From assembly GCA_022225965.2 (NCBI GenBank), contig JAKJXP020000002.1:372001-436000 (forward strand): 64,000 nt of DNA. The letters run 5' to 3'. The position numbers and the translations under genes were made by a program. The stretch's first letter is position 1. Each line of letters starts with the position of its first letter. Shown here one piece after another: positions 14,691 to 27,168 of this stretch. The notes below the pieces were generated by a model. The model had not been told where the DNA came from and ran no database searches. It saw only the letters and a list, made by a program, of their open reading frames with translations. The stretch is from Diatrype stigma (lineage: Eukaryota > Ascomycota > Sordariomycetes > Xylariales > Diatrypaceae).

Positions 14691-15743
14691 ATGGAGTTCA
14701 CTGGAAATGCCCTGGTTTTTGGAGGAGGTACGTATCCTACTTCAGATGCTTGCTCTTCGTTGGCAGTATACGTACGAGCTGGCTGACTCCCTACAGGTGG
14801 TGGGATTGGAAAGGCCACTTGCCTTGCGTTTGCAAAAGCCGGTGTCCCAGGGCTCATAGTAGCTGACCTCAACCTCGACTCTGCACAGAAGGCTGTAGCG
14901 GAAGCTAAAGCTGTGGCTGCGAACAGCAACTTTCGTGCTGAAGCCGTACAGGTTGACGTCACGCTTGAGAAATCGGTTGATGACGCGGTGAACCATGCAG
15001 TCCGTTCTTTTGGGCGTATAGACTACTGCGTTACCTGCGCTGGGGTGAGTTGCTTAAGACTTCCTCAGAGACAGGACGGATTGCAGACTTCATACTCTAA
15101 CATTTTCATCTTGCCAGATCGGTACACCACCCTTCAACGAGACTGCTGACGTAGACATCGCACACTTCACAAGAACTCTCAATATCAACACAACAGGGAC
15201 GATGCTAGTGACTCGGGCTGCCTCGAAGGTGATGAGGTCCCAAGAAGCCAAACCAGCTGACCTATCAGCTCCTGGAAAGGGCGTTACTCGTGGCGTCATT
15301 GTGATCACGGGCTCTTCGTTGTCTTTGCATGCGGGTCCTAACTTTTTGCCTTATACAACATCCAAGCATGCTGTACTCGGGTTGATGAAAAGTGCAGGTA
15401 CGGATGATCATTTTCTTATGTTATTACATTACATGTGGTATAAACTCGTTTCTGTTGATTCCCTAACGAACTGACCCGGTTCCTAGCACTCGATAACCTC
15501 AAACACAACATCAGGGTGAATTGTGTTTGCCCGGGTTGGGTAGACACCGGTATGGTGGATGGCATTATAGAAGCCGTGCCTGGAATCGGAGGAGCGATTA
15601 CGGCGAGTGTCCCATTGGGGCGTCTTGCGTGTCCTGAGGAGATATCTGATGCCATCCTCTTCCTTTGCGGTCCCAAGTCCACCTTCATGACCGGTTCTCC
15701 ACTCATCGTCGATGGTGGTATAACTCTAGGAAGTGCCAGGTAG
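14691..15743 (+). CDS. Short-chain dehydrogenase/reductase (four exons)
   Basis: Exons 14691-14727, 14797-15044, 15118-15397 and 15487-15743 give 273 aa. All introns have GTACGT/GTGAGT donors and CAG/TAG acceptors, and the last has a CTAAC/CTGAC branch. Exon joins rebuild the glycine-rich cofactor motif VFGGGGGIGKA (9-19), which intron 1 splits. VADLN follows, with Asp after the second beta strand suggesting NAD rather than NADP. Other features are TCAG (equivalent of NNAG), Asn117, Ser161, Tyr174 and Lys178 (PYTTSK), and the NCVCPGWVDTGM loop. The C-terminus carries the usual PLIVDGG. It is a complete classical SDR of the oxidoreductase/3-ketoacyl-reductase-like type. The substrate cannot be told. 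Codon use is less GC-biased than in the mannitol dehydrogenase exon. It stands alone beside the tRNA, with no operon-like partner. Confidence 0.88.
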
Positions 15744-18700
15744 ATCAGCCTCAATGTTCGAAGCGGGTGTTGATGTATGAAGTGGTCCTCCCCTGTCCAG
15801 GGATATCCGGCTCTATAAGAGCGCCGAGGGAAATCCCTTTCTACGGCAATTATTCATATACACATACACACGAGACTTACATTGCTCAGAGTCATTGGCT
15901 TTATCCCAGATCCAAGAATAGATGCTTGATCTAAAGGTTCGACTGAGTAGTGTAACTAGGAGAAAGATGACTTGGTACTGGTGATTTTCATCGTCGTAAA
16001 ATCTCTACTGTTTATTTCTCTTCGACACTGAGTGCCTTTCAATATAAAAGGCCGGAAGAGTGACCACAGCCAACACCATCAAACGTAACTCACTACTGGG
16101 ATTGGTTCTCCTTAACATGTGATAGATACAGGAGATGCTCAAATACAAGCCAATATGGATTATAGGACACTCGATAGCTATCATTACGTTATGTCCTTCA
16201 TGGCCCATCGCACAACTAAAGGTAATAGTTGAAGCAAGGTACGAATATACACATGTCAGCGACCGTCAATGTCGAATGCGGAGTTCTTTGGTGCTACACT
16301 TAGAATCCGCCGTAACCTTCACCTATTGATACAACTAACTTGAAAGCTTCATGTGTTAGAGATAGGATAATTGCGATGGATGCTCAGGCCTCTTAGGGGC
16401 TGAACTTGACAGCGGCGCTCGTTGCGCGAGATATTGGCGACGTGGCTGCCGCAGAAGCGCTAGGAATGGAGATGCCTAGCCATATGTGCCTCTCGCAGAA
16501 CAGAGCTGTGCTACGGGCAACTGTCAGGTCAACCTCAGCGAGAAGAAGGGCTTTTGGCTGAGCCGAACCCTGTCAGTGACGAGGCTGGAGCTAGGTGTAA
16601 CATAATATGAAGTGTCAAGAAGTATCATCCTTCAAGCTAGATACCAAGGTTACCTGGCAATATATGAGCCATGAACGATACCTATACCTGTAACATCCAT
16701 TAGCTGCTCTTCTAGCTACTATATATCTTGATAAACGGGGACTTCCCCTGTTGTGAGAAGATATGTTGCCTATATTAGGTATTCATCAAGTATGAATACA
16801 CTAGACGGAGAGCTTGCGAAGATAGCGAAGATCAGATATTCTCGTTTTCATTTCCCTTGCATCATGGCCACCCCCGGGGAAATATTTGCGAGATATCGGC
16901 ATGGTGGATTACTGTTTCGAATAAGAGAAAAGGCCAGTCTGCGGTCTATAACAGTCCCCAAAGGGAATGTTCATCTTGCATGCTGCTTCTCCATGTCGTC
17001 TTGCAGTAGGTATGGCATTCAGGGATATCTTGATCAGGCAAATGAACAAGATATGGTATAGGGCCGATGAGACGTCTCATCTATAGGCCATGATTATGGT
17101 AGCAGGTATAGCTGCACTTTATCATAACCAAAGTCCTAGCTAGCTTGCTGCTCATTCATGAAGTCCTGTTTCGCCGTAATAGCTAGTACCCCGATATATT
17201 AGATAGGTGTCTTTCAAACCAAAACAAACGGGGTTGTCGAATTAATGCCTCCGCGATTACTTTTCACGGTTAATGCCTTTCGCACCTGTTCCCGTCCGAG
17301 CCACCGGGAGTGAAGCAAGAGTATATGGAAATGGCGTGCGAGCCAGGGCCTCGCAAAGCCGCTCTTGTTAGGCTAAGTAGGAAAATTGCCGCCTTGGCAA
17401 TAGCAACGGCGTGTATGATAAACGCCTGCGCAGTTTCCCCCCTCACACCAATCTGGCGGCTGAAGTTCTTATAATGGAAATTGTGGGTGTAAGATGTAGT
17501 CGAGCCCACGAAGTTTGGTGACTGATGCAGTGATAGCTGCCCACAGGACCTTGCAGGACGCCACGCTGGCTGTCCGCTTGTTCGCACCCTCGGGCTTGCG
17601 TCGCAACCGCCGTGGCCAGAAGCCCGATTACTGCAGATATGTAGGCGCTCCCTTATCAAGCGTAGGATCATGTGTCGGTGATGATGATTTATGGCGTCAT
17701 GCATAGTATCCCGATCTCGGGATGATGGCCTGCTTGTTCGCGATCAATGGCAGTCTACAAATCATGCCAGCAACGAACCGCGATTTCAATGCCAATCGAT
17801 ACTGGATGTGACAGGTAGATAGTAGCCTACTATTTATAATGAAACCTCACCAGAGCACCAATGCTGACTCCGGCTATCTATGATTGCCGGAATTTAGCCC
17901 CCTTAGGAAGTTAACTTTGCATCGACTTTATCCCCACAAGCTCTTGCGACAGTAACCGAACGTGCCGGAGAGATCCTGACGAGTTGGAGTCAATCCGACA
18001 TCACTCTACGCCCACTAAAGGATCTGATCTAAGGTACAGCGTCCCATTGATAGGCACATTGATATGCATTCTGACATATATATTCGGCGTTTACCATTAC
18101 GGTTGAACAGTGCTTAGATGACGCATCGATATAACACCTGCCAAGACAAGAATCAACGGTGCCACGGTTTACATACGATGGTAAGGTGAGATTCGCCCTT
18201 GGCTTATCGAATCGACAAGCTTATGTGGTCTTCGTTATCAATAGAGGGAAATGCCAAGAGCTTCCTTCCGGCGACCAAACGTTCCAGAGCTGCAATAGAC
18301 TGCAAAGGCGGGCATGAGTAACCCATGAAGCGCTTGTTGCTTACCATCCACGCCCCCCGTCGGCGTAGTTATACTCACAACTACTACCTTTCCTCGCAAC
18401 GGTCAACGGCAGCTTGTCAACTAGGCAATGTAACCCACGGTGCCTGAGTTAGAAGGGCTGAGTAGAAGCGCTATCATCTGAGACGAACATGTTCATCGAC
18501 GCTAACTAGATTCTTATCTCTTATTCTCGAGCTGTCCGACGACTAGCTCCAGGGTGGCAGTTCGGTTGTATGGTACGTGAGCAATATCTAGATATTACAT
18601 AGATTGGTGAGCCGGTAATATCGACGTCATACTGTGTTCCTGTGCCGTAGCCTCAAGTTGATTACGCTCCAGGACCGGGGTCGCAATGTAAGCCCGCCCA

Positions 18701-20182
18701 TGTATTATTGTACAGCGGCCTGCGTGCGTGCTGCACAATCCCACCCAGTCTATTGGGATACGCCAAGGGGATTGATACGTCGCAAAAGCAAGGAGAAGAC
18801 CCGAAACATTGGACGGCGGAATCTTGGGGACGTTTTTTCAGTGTATCAGGTTGACGATGTTGAACAGCGTTGGAATTTCGAGCTGAACGTTTATCAAGCC
18901 GCCAATTTCCCGTAATCGCAAACCAATCGCACGTCGCTCTGAGAATGGCGATGGGTTGCTAAAGTATCGATGCAGTCATGACAGGGAAAATACTCGCCAA
19001 GATCGAATTATCGATGCGCTTCCACCCCTGCCTGCTGTGGCGGCCATCAATCAACCTGTAAAATGCAGCCTCTCTGCCGCCTACGGTTGAGCTCGTCAAT
19101 AATATATGCAGCCTCTGCTTTAGCTTCAACGCCACACGTCGTTGTGCCATCTTGGCGGGCCGAGAGGGTGCAACGAGGGAAGAACCATCTGCATTCGTGA
19201 GGCGTAAGCCGTAAACCTCATTGACCTAAAGGGGTTGAGATCCCATCGTTCATTCGATCTTTCGAATGCATTGCCGTTGTCGGCATGCGTGCGTGTTCTG
19301 TACTGGCGGTGGTGGCGTCGCGCCGTCGGTGCGCTAGATACCTAATACCTCCCCTTCCGCATCCTCCCCGAGACGTCCTGCGGAGAAAAAGGGGCACATG
19401 TGATTGTGAACGCCATTGCGACGCGACAGAAACAGGAATAGCAGACGGTGCTCCGGGCGCCCCGTCAAGTTCCTGGTTTGCGACGATGACACGAGAGGTT
19501 CTGTAACAGCGCGTACGTAACCATTCTTAGGGAATCATGTGCGATGGACGAATATATTCATGGAAGAGTAGGAATTTGCCATGGTTGGCACAATCAAGAT
19601 GAGATGACAGGATGAAAGCACGAGCGAAGGAAGCCAAGGCCATGTGTGGCTACAGTTCAGGTCAGACCCATACAGGCACCGAGCGTTCTGGGCCGCCCTT
19701 CCCCTTATGAAGCTCCCAATATCTGGTGCTGTCCCGTAGGAACGGCCCATGGGGACTTGCACATCAAACAGAGGAAGCCGGCGATCTGAATATCGTGGAA
19801 ACGATGGGAATCGGAGCTCAGCGGGGCCGTGGAGAGAGGAGAGGGGAGACCCGTAGGCCCGGGTTTCGATTATAGAAAACCTGCCGCCGCAGAATTACAG
19901 GAATTTGATAATCAAGTGCGATCATCCGAACTTTTCGTAGTTACCGAGCAAGATCTGCTTGCGTGCGTACGCGTTTCGAAAATCCAAGGAGATCGCCCAC
20001 GGGGAATCCGCTCCCGCGACCCTCTTACAACACCCGGAGTAAGCCCTACGTCACAGCATTTTCGGTAACGACCAATTCCAAGCGCATGCTCTGCCCCGTG
20101 GACTTTCTGCATGTGTAGTAGGAACTTACTATAACTCCAGATATGGTGATCATAATCCATAGAAAATCAGTGCTCCGTCTCT

Positions 20183-20206
20183 CGTACGTACGTACGTACG
20201 TACGTA
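20183..20206. repeat. (CGTA)6 microsatellite
   Basis: Six uninterrupted copies of a self-complementary tetranucleotide (CGTA/TACG) are present. Confidence 0.9.
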
Positions 20207-21218
20207 TGTCGTTACTACTATGGGCTGTTCTTTTTTTGTCCCTTCCTCCTGCTGTCATGAAAATCGCACAACACAACACCGCCAACCAGGGTTCCCCGAG
20301 CAGCTCGAGACACATGTTGTCTTATTCATCCTTCCCCCACGAACCATTAAAGTTGGTTAAGGCATCCCGCGACTCCGGAATCTTAGTCAGGCCGAAGGGA
20401 GTAAAGATCGGCACATCTCGTAAAGACACAGCCAGCCCAGGTTTTGGATACGGGGGAAAAAAGATTCAAGAACACTTTGCATGCGGCAGATTATCGCAGT
20501 TCACATGCCACGTTACGGCTTATCTAGTCCCAAAAGCCACCAGCGTAAGCCGCCGGAGGGTACGGAGGGTAGTCTACCCATTCCAGTCCTGCCCTTCTGG
20601 TGCAAGTCGCGAGAATTCTTTCCATTTCCGTCTTGCTAGTGCTGTCTTGTCAATGACTGGATAGGGGATCTGCGGTCTTGGCAATCTGGATAATATCTAA
20701 ACTGGTAGTCATGTAATAGTACGCAGTCTGATATCTACTACACCACAAGGTCAGAGGTTGGCGATGAACATTTGGAAGATGAGCTGGAGATGGAAAAGGC
20801 GACACCTCGCAATCGACGCACGTCAACAGACGGCGTGACGATCGTGTCGCGGGTCCTGTTTGGGAAATTGTGGGAAAGAGGTCCGCGACCACTGACTGAC
20901 TGATGTGAACATGCAGTAAGATATGCACGCTTTTTTGACAGATCCGATCCCATAACACGTTTATCCTATAGCATTGCGTGGTCAAGTGCGTAAATTGTAT
21001 ATTACATTGTATATTGTGATTAAAACTACGTCATGCCTCAGTCTGCGCGTCGGTTCCTGGTTCATCGTGGCCGCGGTTGTTGTCGGGGTGGGTTAATTAA
21101 TTATATTCTAGCTTACGGGGGTGGTGGCTCCCGGCGGCGTGGCTGGCAAAGTGGCTGTTATAATGATGGTATGATGGTGTATGTACAATACACCCTGACA
21201 ATACAGTAGCAGTGTGGG

Positions 21219-21219
<1 letters not shown>

Positions 21220-21250
<31 letters not shown>

Positions 21251-21258
21251 NNNNNNNN

Positions 21259-21343
<85 letters not shown>
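21220..21343. other. Assembly gap: poly-G, 8 N, poly-C
   Basis: 31 G residues (21220-21250) meet 8 N (21251-21258) and then 85 C residues (21259-21343). Reads evidently failed inside a homopolymer tract. The true length and even the orientation of the tract are uncertain, and a palindromic G/C run is more likely a joining artefact than real sequence. Confidence 0.9.
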
Positions 21344-21344
<1 letters not shown>

Positions 21345-22776
21345 CCTAGCGTTTTCGATGGGTTTTAGTGGGATCGGCGGCTGTCGGTCGGTTATGATTC
21401 TTACGAAGCACTGGGGCTTCCGGCAATTAAGACATTGATTAAAAGGCTAACCGCTGCCCTGGAAAAACGGGGAATTAGCAATGTGTGATAAGGCTTGACA
21501 GAAACAGGGGGGGATAGCGCAATCAAGCTTCGACACGAGCTTGACTTTGCCTTGACAGGCAGCGGATGGCACGCACTATATCCTATAGACTTACTATAAC
21601 GTTACACACCTGCATACTACAGATATACTATAGGTAGTTTACATAGTACGTGCTTTAGTTTGAGATGATGAGGCATTGGCTACCGACAGATAGTCGTGAC
21701 TAATGTACGTGAAACAGGCGCCGCTGCTCAAGCGTTGAGGCTATGAATTCGGACCTGTTTTGATATGCGGGCGTGCCAGGCGTGCCAGGCGTGCTGGAGT
21801 TCCGTTACATGTCTGATGTGTGTGTATGTATGTATGTAGGTATGTATGTCGTATGTATAGTAGGTCCGGAGCCGGGGTCATACCTACTGTCCATGGACCA
21901 TGGTACAGCCATACCGCCCATACCGCACCGCCTATACCGTCACTACGGTGGATGTATGGATGTACATGTATATGGGAGGCCTGAAGACGGCATTTCCCTG
22001 TGTAAGTCTGTACCTAAACAAGCAATCAGGAGAACAGTATATTTCCAACGCCCGAAATACCAGGATAAGAACCTTGGAAGTGTGTTGATTTGAGATATAC
22101 TACATACGTAGGAGATAATAGCGAAGAACTATAGCGCAATACTATGATCAAAGCCTCTCATACGATTTCCCACTCTCCCCACCCCTTCCCTGCTCTGTTC
22201 TTGTTGATCGTTGACTCGACACGAGAGATGCAAGCGAAGCGAAGCTGGAGAGGAACACAGAGCCAGAGAGACGCTACCTATGTAGCTACCTGCTGCTTTT
22301 TACTGCTTCTAACTACTGATGATTTACCGATTTACTGATGATTAACTACTTGTGGCTGCATGTAACCCATTCCCACCTCGATTGCTACGCACCTATCTCA
22401 ACCTTCTCCTGTACCTACATGCGGTATCTACTGCGGCTGCTACGGTACTGGGCAACGGTGCATCGCTTGGATGGACTACTATGTAACTACCAGCCTACCA
22501 TGCTCGAACCTGCAGACTGGCTGCATCGCAAATTGTCAGCTAGCCACCCCCCAAGGGGGGCCCGTTATCTGCGTGTCCGGCCTCGTTGGTGGCCTATTGG
22601 CCGTCCAACACTGCCGATCTGTGTTGCGGATCGCCGCGCCTCGACCCGCCATCTTGCGCGCGAATACTTGGAAGCATGTAACTAAGTATGTATTGTACGA
22701 AGTACCTACCGGACTCACTGGGCTCTCGGTCACGACTCTGGTTTGATGAGTAAGATAAGATAGTATGTACACCGTA

Positions 22777-22799
22777 GTGTGCGTGTGCGTGTGCGTGTG
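22777..22799. repeat. GTGTGC-type hexanucleotide repeat
   Basis: Simple-sequence tract GTGTGCGTGTGCGTGTGC in the gene-poor stretch. Slippage-type repeat. Confidence 0.8.
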
Positions 22800-23380
22800 A
22801 ATGTGAGATGGGTGTGAGGGCCTGGTGTGTACCTATGTAAGTGAACCGGTACTTACAACACATGTGCGTTTGCCAGTGAAGTGGAATGTTCCTCGCCCGG
22901 GAAACCAGGCTCTCACTGCCAAGGCCAACCGACAGCCAAAAGTACCGGCGCCAGCCAGCGTGTTATTAGCTGATCGTCAGGGCGCAGAAGGCTCATGTTT
23001 CGAGGCCGCGCGAAAAAGTCTTGGGCTGACGTCGGAACAAAGTTTCAGGCACCGGTGGGCTCGTTTGGTTGGCCGGGTTGACACGGACAAGCGTTTCTTG
23101 TCCTGCTCATCCTGTCTCCGCCCTCTTCTCGCTATCCCTTCCTGGCTGCCCGTTCGGCGAGCTTCCATGCATGGGGGGGAATATCGACAGGCAACAGGAC
23201 ATCCAACGATTCAAGGCAGAAACTGAATGGGTTGAGAATCAAAGACGCTGCTGCTGCAGGGGCGCAATCCATCCCTACCCTATCAGACGATGGAGCCTAC
23301 TACACGCGCCCCTGGATGAAGCCAAAGAGCCGACTGGGCCCAACCAACCGCCCGTCTCCCGTCAACCCCTTCCCATCCAC

Positions 23381-23419
23381 CATCGCCCATCGCCCATCGC
23401 CCATCGCTCATCGCCCATC
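23381..23419. repeat. 7-bp tandem repeat (CATCGCC)
   Basis: Five and a half copies of CATCGCC with one substitution (CATCGCT, fourth copy) lie about 720 bp upstream of the small secreted peptide gene. Confidence 0.85.
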
Positions 23420-23864
23420 AGTGATCGGCGTGCGGCGTTGCTGGGGTGCCCAGAGGGTTCCGACGGCGATCATATCTGAGGGTCCTATGCAGTCTGTTTT
23501 CGTCTCGCGCCCGCCGTCCGCCTCCCTAATACGGCATGACGGAGCGTGTGGTGGTATTTAGTCCCGCCCGCTCTCGCTTTCCCAAGACTGCTCGGGCGGC
23601 TGAGAAGAGACTTTTTTCCCCCATCCCATTCTTTATCTATTCCATTGTTTACTACTTTCTCTTCTAAACCAAACACCCACCCCGTTTTCCACCCGTCCCG
23701 TTCATTGGCTAGTCCAGCAGACGGTTTATATTGAGGTACGAAAGAAGAAAAAGAGAAAGAACAGGCGTGGCAGGAAAGCAGGCCCGCGCTGCTGCCCATG
23801 CCCATGTCCCTACACATTCCCCATGCCCCTATGCCTCCATGCCCACACCCGCCGCTGCCTCCCG

Positions 23865-23876
23865 TTTATATATTAA
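23865..23876 (+). promoter_or_regulatory. TATA region of the secreted peptide gene
   Basis: TTTATATATTAA lies 268 bp before the ATG at 24144. It is followed by CA/CT-rich leader DNA and an AAAATG start context. This is the arrangement seen in strongly expressed fungal genes. Confidence 0.5.
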
Positions 23877-24143
23877 CTCGAGGCATCACCCACACCCTCG
23901 CACACACCTATCCCCTTGCCTTACCATACGTTCTTCATCCATCAACCAACCAACCAACCACATAGTTCCCTCAGCTAACTCTACGACCGTTACGCCCAAC
24001 AGTAATTTGAGCAAGACTCATTCTTTACGAGAAAAGACAAGAAGAAAAATACCTTAATATAAACGAACGTCTACAAGACAACTCAAGACAACACAACCAC
24101 CACACACCACCTTTCTTTCAGACAAAGACAAAACTCGTTCAAA

Positions 24144-24489
24144 ATGAAGTCCTTCGGTGCCGTCATCTTTGCCCTTGCTACCGCCGCTTCCCTGGTGGCT
24201 GCTGCCCCGGCCCCTAAGGTCGACACCTTCGGTATGTCTCTACCCTGTCCCACCTGTCTGCCGTGATAGTGGCATGGACGAAAGCTCTCATGCTAACGAT
24301 GGCTATCTAGCTGTCCTGGACCTCGCCCCCCGTAACACCACTGTTGCGGACCGAGGCATCGACCAGAGCGATATGGTCAAGAGAAACGCCACTGCCCTTG
24401 GTAAGTTCATCCCCCTGCCTTAAGTGTAATATGTAACCCAACCGGTGCTAACAACGGCAACAGACAAGAGACTGGAGGGCACCAACTAA
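24144..24489 (+). CDS. Small secreted peptide precursor with Kex2 sites (67 aa)
   Basis: Three tiny exons (24144-24231, 24311-24400, 24464-24489) are separated by 79- and 63-bp introns, both phase 1. Both introns have GCTAAC branch sites. Residues 1-21 are a clear signal peptide (MKSFGAVIFALATAASLVAA, cleavage expected near AAA-PAP). A short Pro/Asp-containing region follows. Dibasic Lys-Arg pairs occur at 53-54 and 61-62, where a Kex2-type protease would cut. They release an eight-residue piece (NATALDKR before trimming) and a C-terminal pentapeptide LEGTN. N-glycosylation sequons sit at NTT (38-40) and NAT (55-57). There are no cysteines and no internal repeats, so it is neither a typical Cys-rich effector nor an alpha-pheromone precursor. 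I do not recognise the family. The consistent splicing, signal peptide, long pyrimidine-rich leader and AAAATG context make it a real gene. Confidence 0.78.
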
Positions 24490-27168
24490 GGCCGAAGCGG
24501 AAAGAGAATAGGTGGTGGTGATTGGATGTGGCGATGGTGGGTGTTGCGGTCCCGCGACTAGGCCGGCGCGCCGTTGGAGGAGGGGGGTAGTTCGAGACCT
24601 GGGAAAAAGGGTATTGAAGATCCGTTTTTGTTTCGTTTTATCCCTTCGATGATATCATGGTGTTGTCGGGTCCGCGGGGTTCAAAAGCGGAAAGGGGGAA
24701 AGGTCCTTGGGGCGGAGACAAGCGAAACGATAACGTATCATATTGAACACCGCCGGGATAGGGCACAGGGCTGGGCTTTTGTTTTATCCTCGTTGCGCCA
24801 CGCTGATAGAGTATAGATTATATCGGGCCTACTTTTCGATATATACGCACAAACGCTCCTTGATTTCTCCCCTTTCCCACCGCAACCACAACGTCCCTTA
24901 TCTTTTTTTTTCTTCGAGATGTATTTGGTGAGAGTGTATGGTGCGTTTTTAATGCTAACGAGATCTTGACTCACTGAATTGTTTCGATGGGTGCTTTGCC
25001 TGCATTTCCAACCACGTGACCTAACTGACAGGGAAATTGCCTACCGAATGTTCGTTCACCTTGATTCTTTGAAGCTGGAGATTCGACAAAGTCGATGGAA
25101 CAAGAGGGACTGGTGGTGATGGGCTATGAAGCGGGATGTACGCCAGCAATGTCCATCCGACCTCGACCTGGTCCAGGACTCTTGGGATCTTTAGGGTCAT
25201 GGTTGACCCCGTTCATTATAGGAAGGACGTTGCTCGAACAGCTGGTACTCGATGCTGTCGCCACTTACGTACGCCCTTCTCAATACATCGCCCACGCCAG
25301 GACTGCGCGAGCTACAACCTGGCTCATAAGGAACGAGCAGTTCTCTTTAGCCTAATCAACCTTCGCCCATGTTACTCTTCGATGCAAGCACCATCCGGAT
25401 CGAAATGCCGTGGCCAGGAACTTGAGTTGGGGCTTGCTGGGTGGTAGCACAACGAACGTCTCACAAGTCGGACCGGCGGTGTCGTGTGTGTTCACTCGAT
25501 TGCACCTACTTAGACCTGCCCGCCCGCTACCTGACAACCATCATGCGGGGAGAGAGGGGATACGGAGACACGACATCCCGTCGAGTTCGGGTTCGGGAGT
25601 GCTACCCCTGAGGCCAAGTCCCACAGGCCGAGGTCGCGCGCGCACTAGATATCCCGTGCCTTCCGTTGTGTTGCCCAAGCCGAGTGGGGTGGGGGCTGGG
25701 GGCTGCGAATTCTCATCTCATAGATCCCTGGTAGACAGGCCGCCTCGGTTTACCTCCGACGGTCGGTCTCACGGCGTCACCCACAGCTAATGGCACGACA
25801 TTGCCTCCCTACCTACCTACCTACCTGACTGGCCTACCCATGTGATGACGGGTTGCAGTATGAGGCCGCTAGGAGCCTAGGAGCCGCACTTTCATGAAGT
25901 TTCCCTTCATCAATACAACCCACAACCCCAGCTTCTCCTGCAAGGCAACCATACTTGCGCAAGGTGGATGTGTCGTAACTTCACCCCCCGCTCCCGCATT
26001 CCCGGTCTTCTTGTACGTGTACTGCTGCTACCCATCCTCGTCGATCTATCACCTTGACTGATTCTTGATGGACATAAGTCAGTGGTCTCGGCGACGATAC
26101 GTCTTCGGCTAGTCGAAAATATCGGTTCTCATAAAATATTGGCTGATTTGCTTCGAGGGTGTGTGTGTGTGTGTCTGGGTATGGGTGGATGTGTAAGTGT
26201 GTTGTCGACGAGGAGGGATGTTGCTACAAGGGCTCACGGCGGCGTGCCATTTCTAGGGTTTCGAGAAATGTGAGCTCTTCGTCTCCTACCCATCTAGCTC
26301 ACGTTGCACTTCAGGGGGTGGGGGAGGCCTATCCTTGCTCCCACTTGGACGTCGCGACGAGCTCAGTCGACATAGGATCATCTGTTACATATTTACTACG
26401 CAAGTAATAATCAGTTGCCTTGTCTATAGTAGATCATCGCTGTCACTTGCAGCCTGGCGATAGCTTCCTTGTGTATCTATATCGAAGTCACTTTTTATTG
26501 CAGCCAGACGACCTGCACCGCATTGTGTGGTTGTGTCAAGACAACTAGGCCAACTTGGATATCGTAGACACGCAACATGGGTGAAGTCGGGCTAGCGGAC
26601 TCTTGCCTAGTAGCTTTGCAGGTAGCAGTTCACCGGGCGGGAGGGCACGTTGCGAGTATACCACGAGCAGATATTGAAATCATCAGCAGTCGTTGAATTA
26701 GGGTATATATGTACAGCGAACCATGGGTCCGCCTATCCAGCCGTTTGACAGCATCATCAGGCGAGAAACACCTGTCTTCTCTATAACCACTCACTTCTCT
26801 CTTTCTTCCCCTTTTCTAAACCTTTCCTCCTCCAGAAACATCAAAAGTGAGGATCTTCGTCTAAAAATAAATCATAGTATGAAGGGCAAAAGGCTATGGG
26901 TGTATGCATGCATGAGAACAGGTCAAGAAGTAATGCCGTTAAAAATGCCCGTCCTGTCGTAAAAGTGTGTGTCCAGTAAGAGGGAGAAGGAGTGTCAAGA
27001 ATGAGTTTCCCGGCGGCTGCACCTGCAAGCCGAGAGAAAGGGGCGAAAGACCCAATAGTTACGAGTCATCCAGAACCGTGAGTGAACATAACCAAAACTT
27101 TTTCTTGCATGAAGCATGCAAAACCAGAACTCGAAAGACGAATGGCGCTGCTGCTGCAGTGAGACCAA
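24490..27168. other. Intergenic region
   Basis: 2.7 kb between the peptide gene and the minus-strand 143-aa gene. A (CCTA)n microsatellite at 25808-25826 and a GT tract near 26160 are the only structures noted. No supported gene. Confidence 0.5.
25808..25826. repeat. (CCTA)n microsatellite
   Basis: Four and three-quarter copies of CCTA. Confidence 0.85.

Larger units (their letters stand above)
15744..24143. other. 8.4-kb gene-poor stretch
   Basis: No gene with supportable motifs or spliceable exons was found. Numerous 60-100-codon ORFs overlap on both strands, as expected by chance. The left part (15.7-19 kb) is AT-richer. The right part (22.8-24.1 kb) is pyrimidine-rich and forms the promoter and leader of the small secreted peptide gene. 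It contains an ACGT microsatellite, GT-rich tracts, a 7-bp tandem repeat and a homopolymer-flanked gap, listed separately. No terminal repeats or transposase-like protein was recognised. Confidence 0.5.

Noticed and set aside
16397..16561. 55-codon Ala/Arg-rich open stretch resembling coding DNA
   Set aside because: It starts right after a stop, lacks an ATG context, motif or splice-linked partner, and was not recognised.
20143..20664. 173-codon ORF with a hydrophobic start
   Set aside because: It runs through the (CGTA) microsatellite, has random composition and no spliceable continuation. Judged chance.
23381..23419. Short regular repeats considered as a CRISPR-like array
   Set aside because: Units are 7 bp and directly adjacent with no spacers, in a eukaryotic genome. 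Plain tandem repeat.
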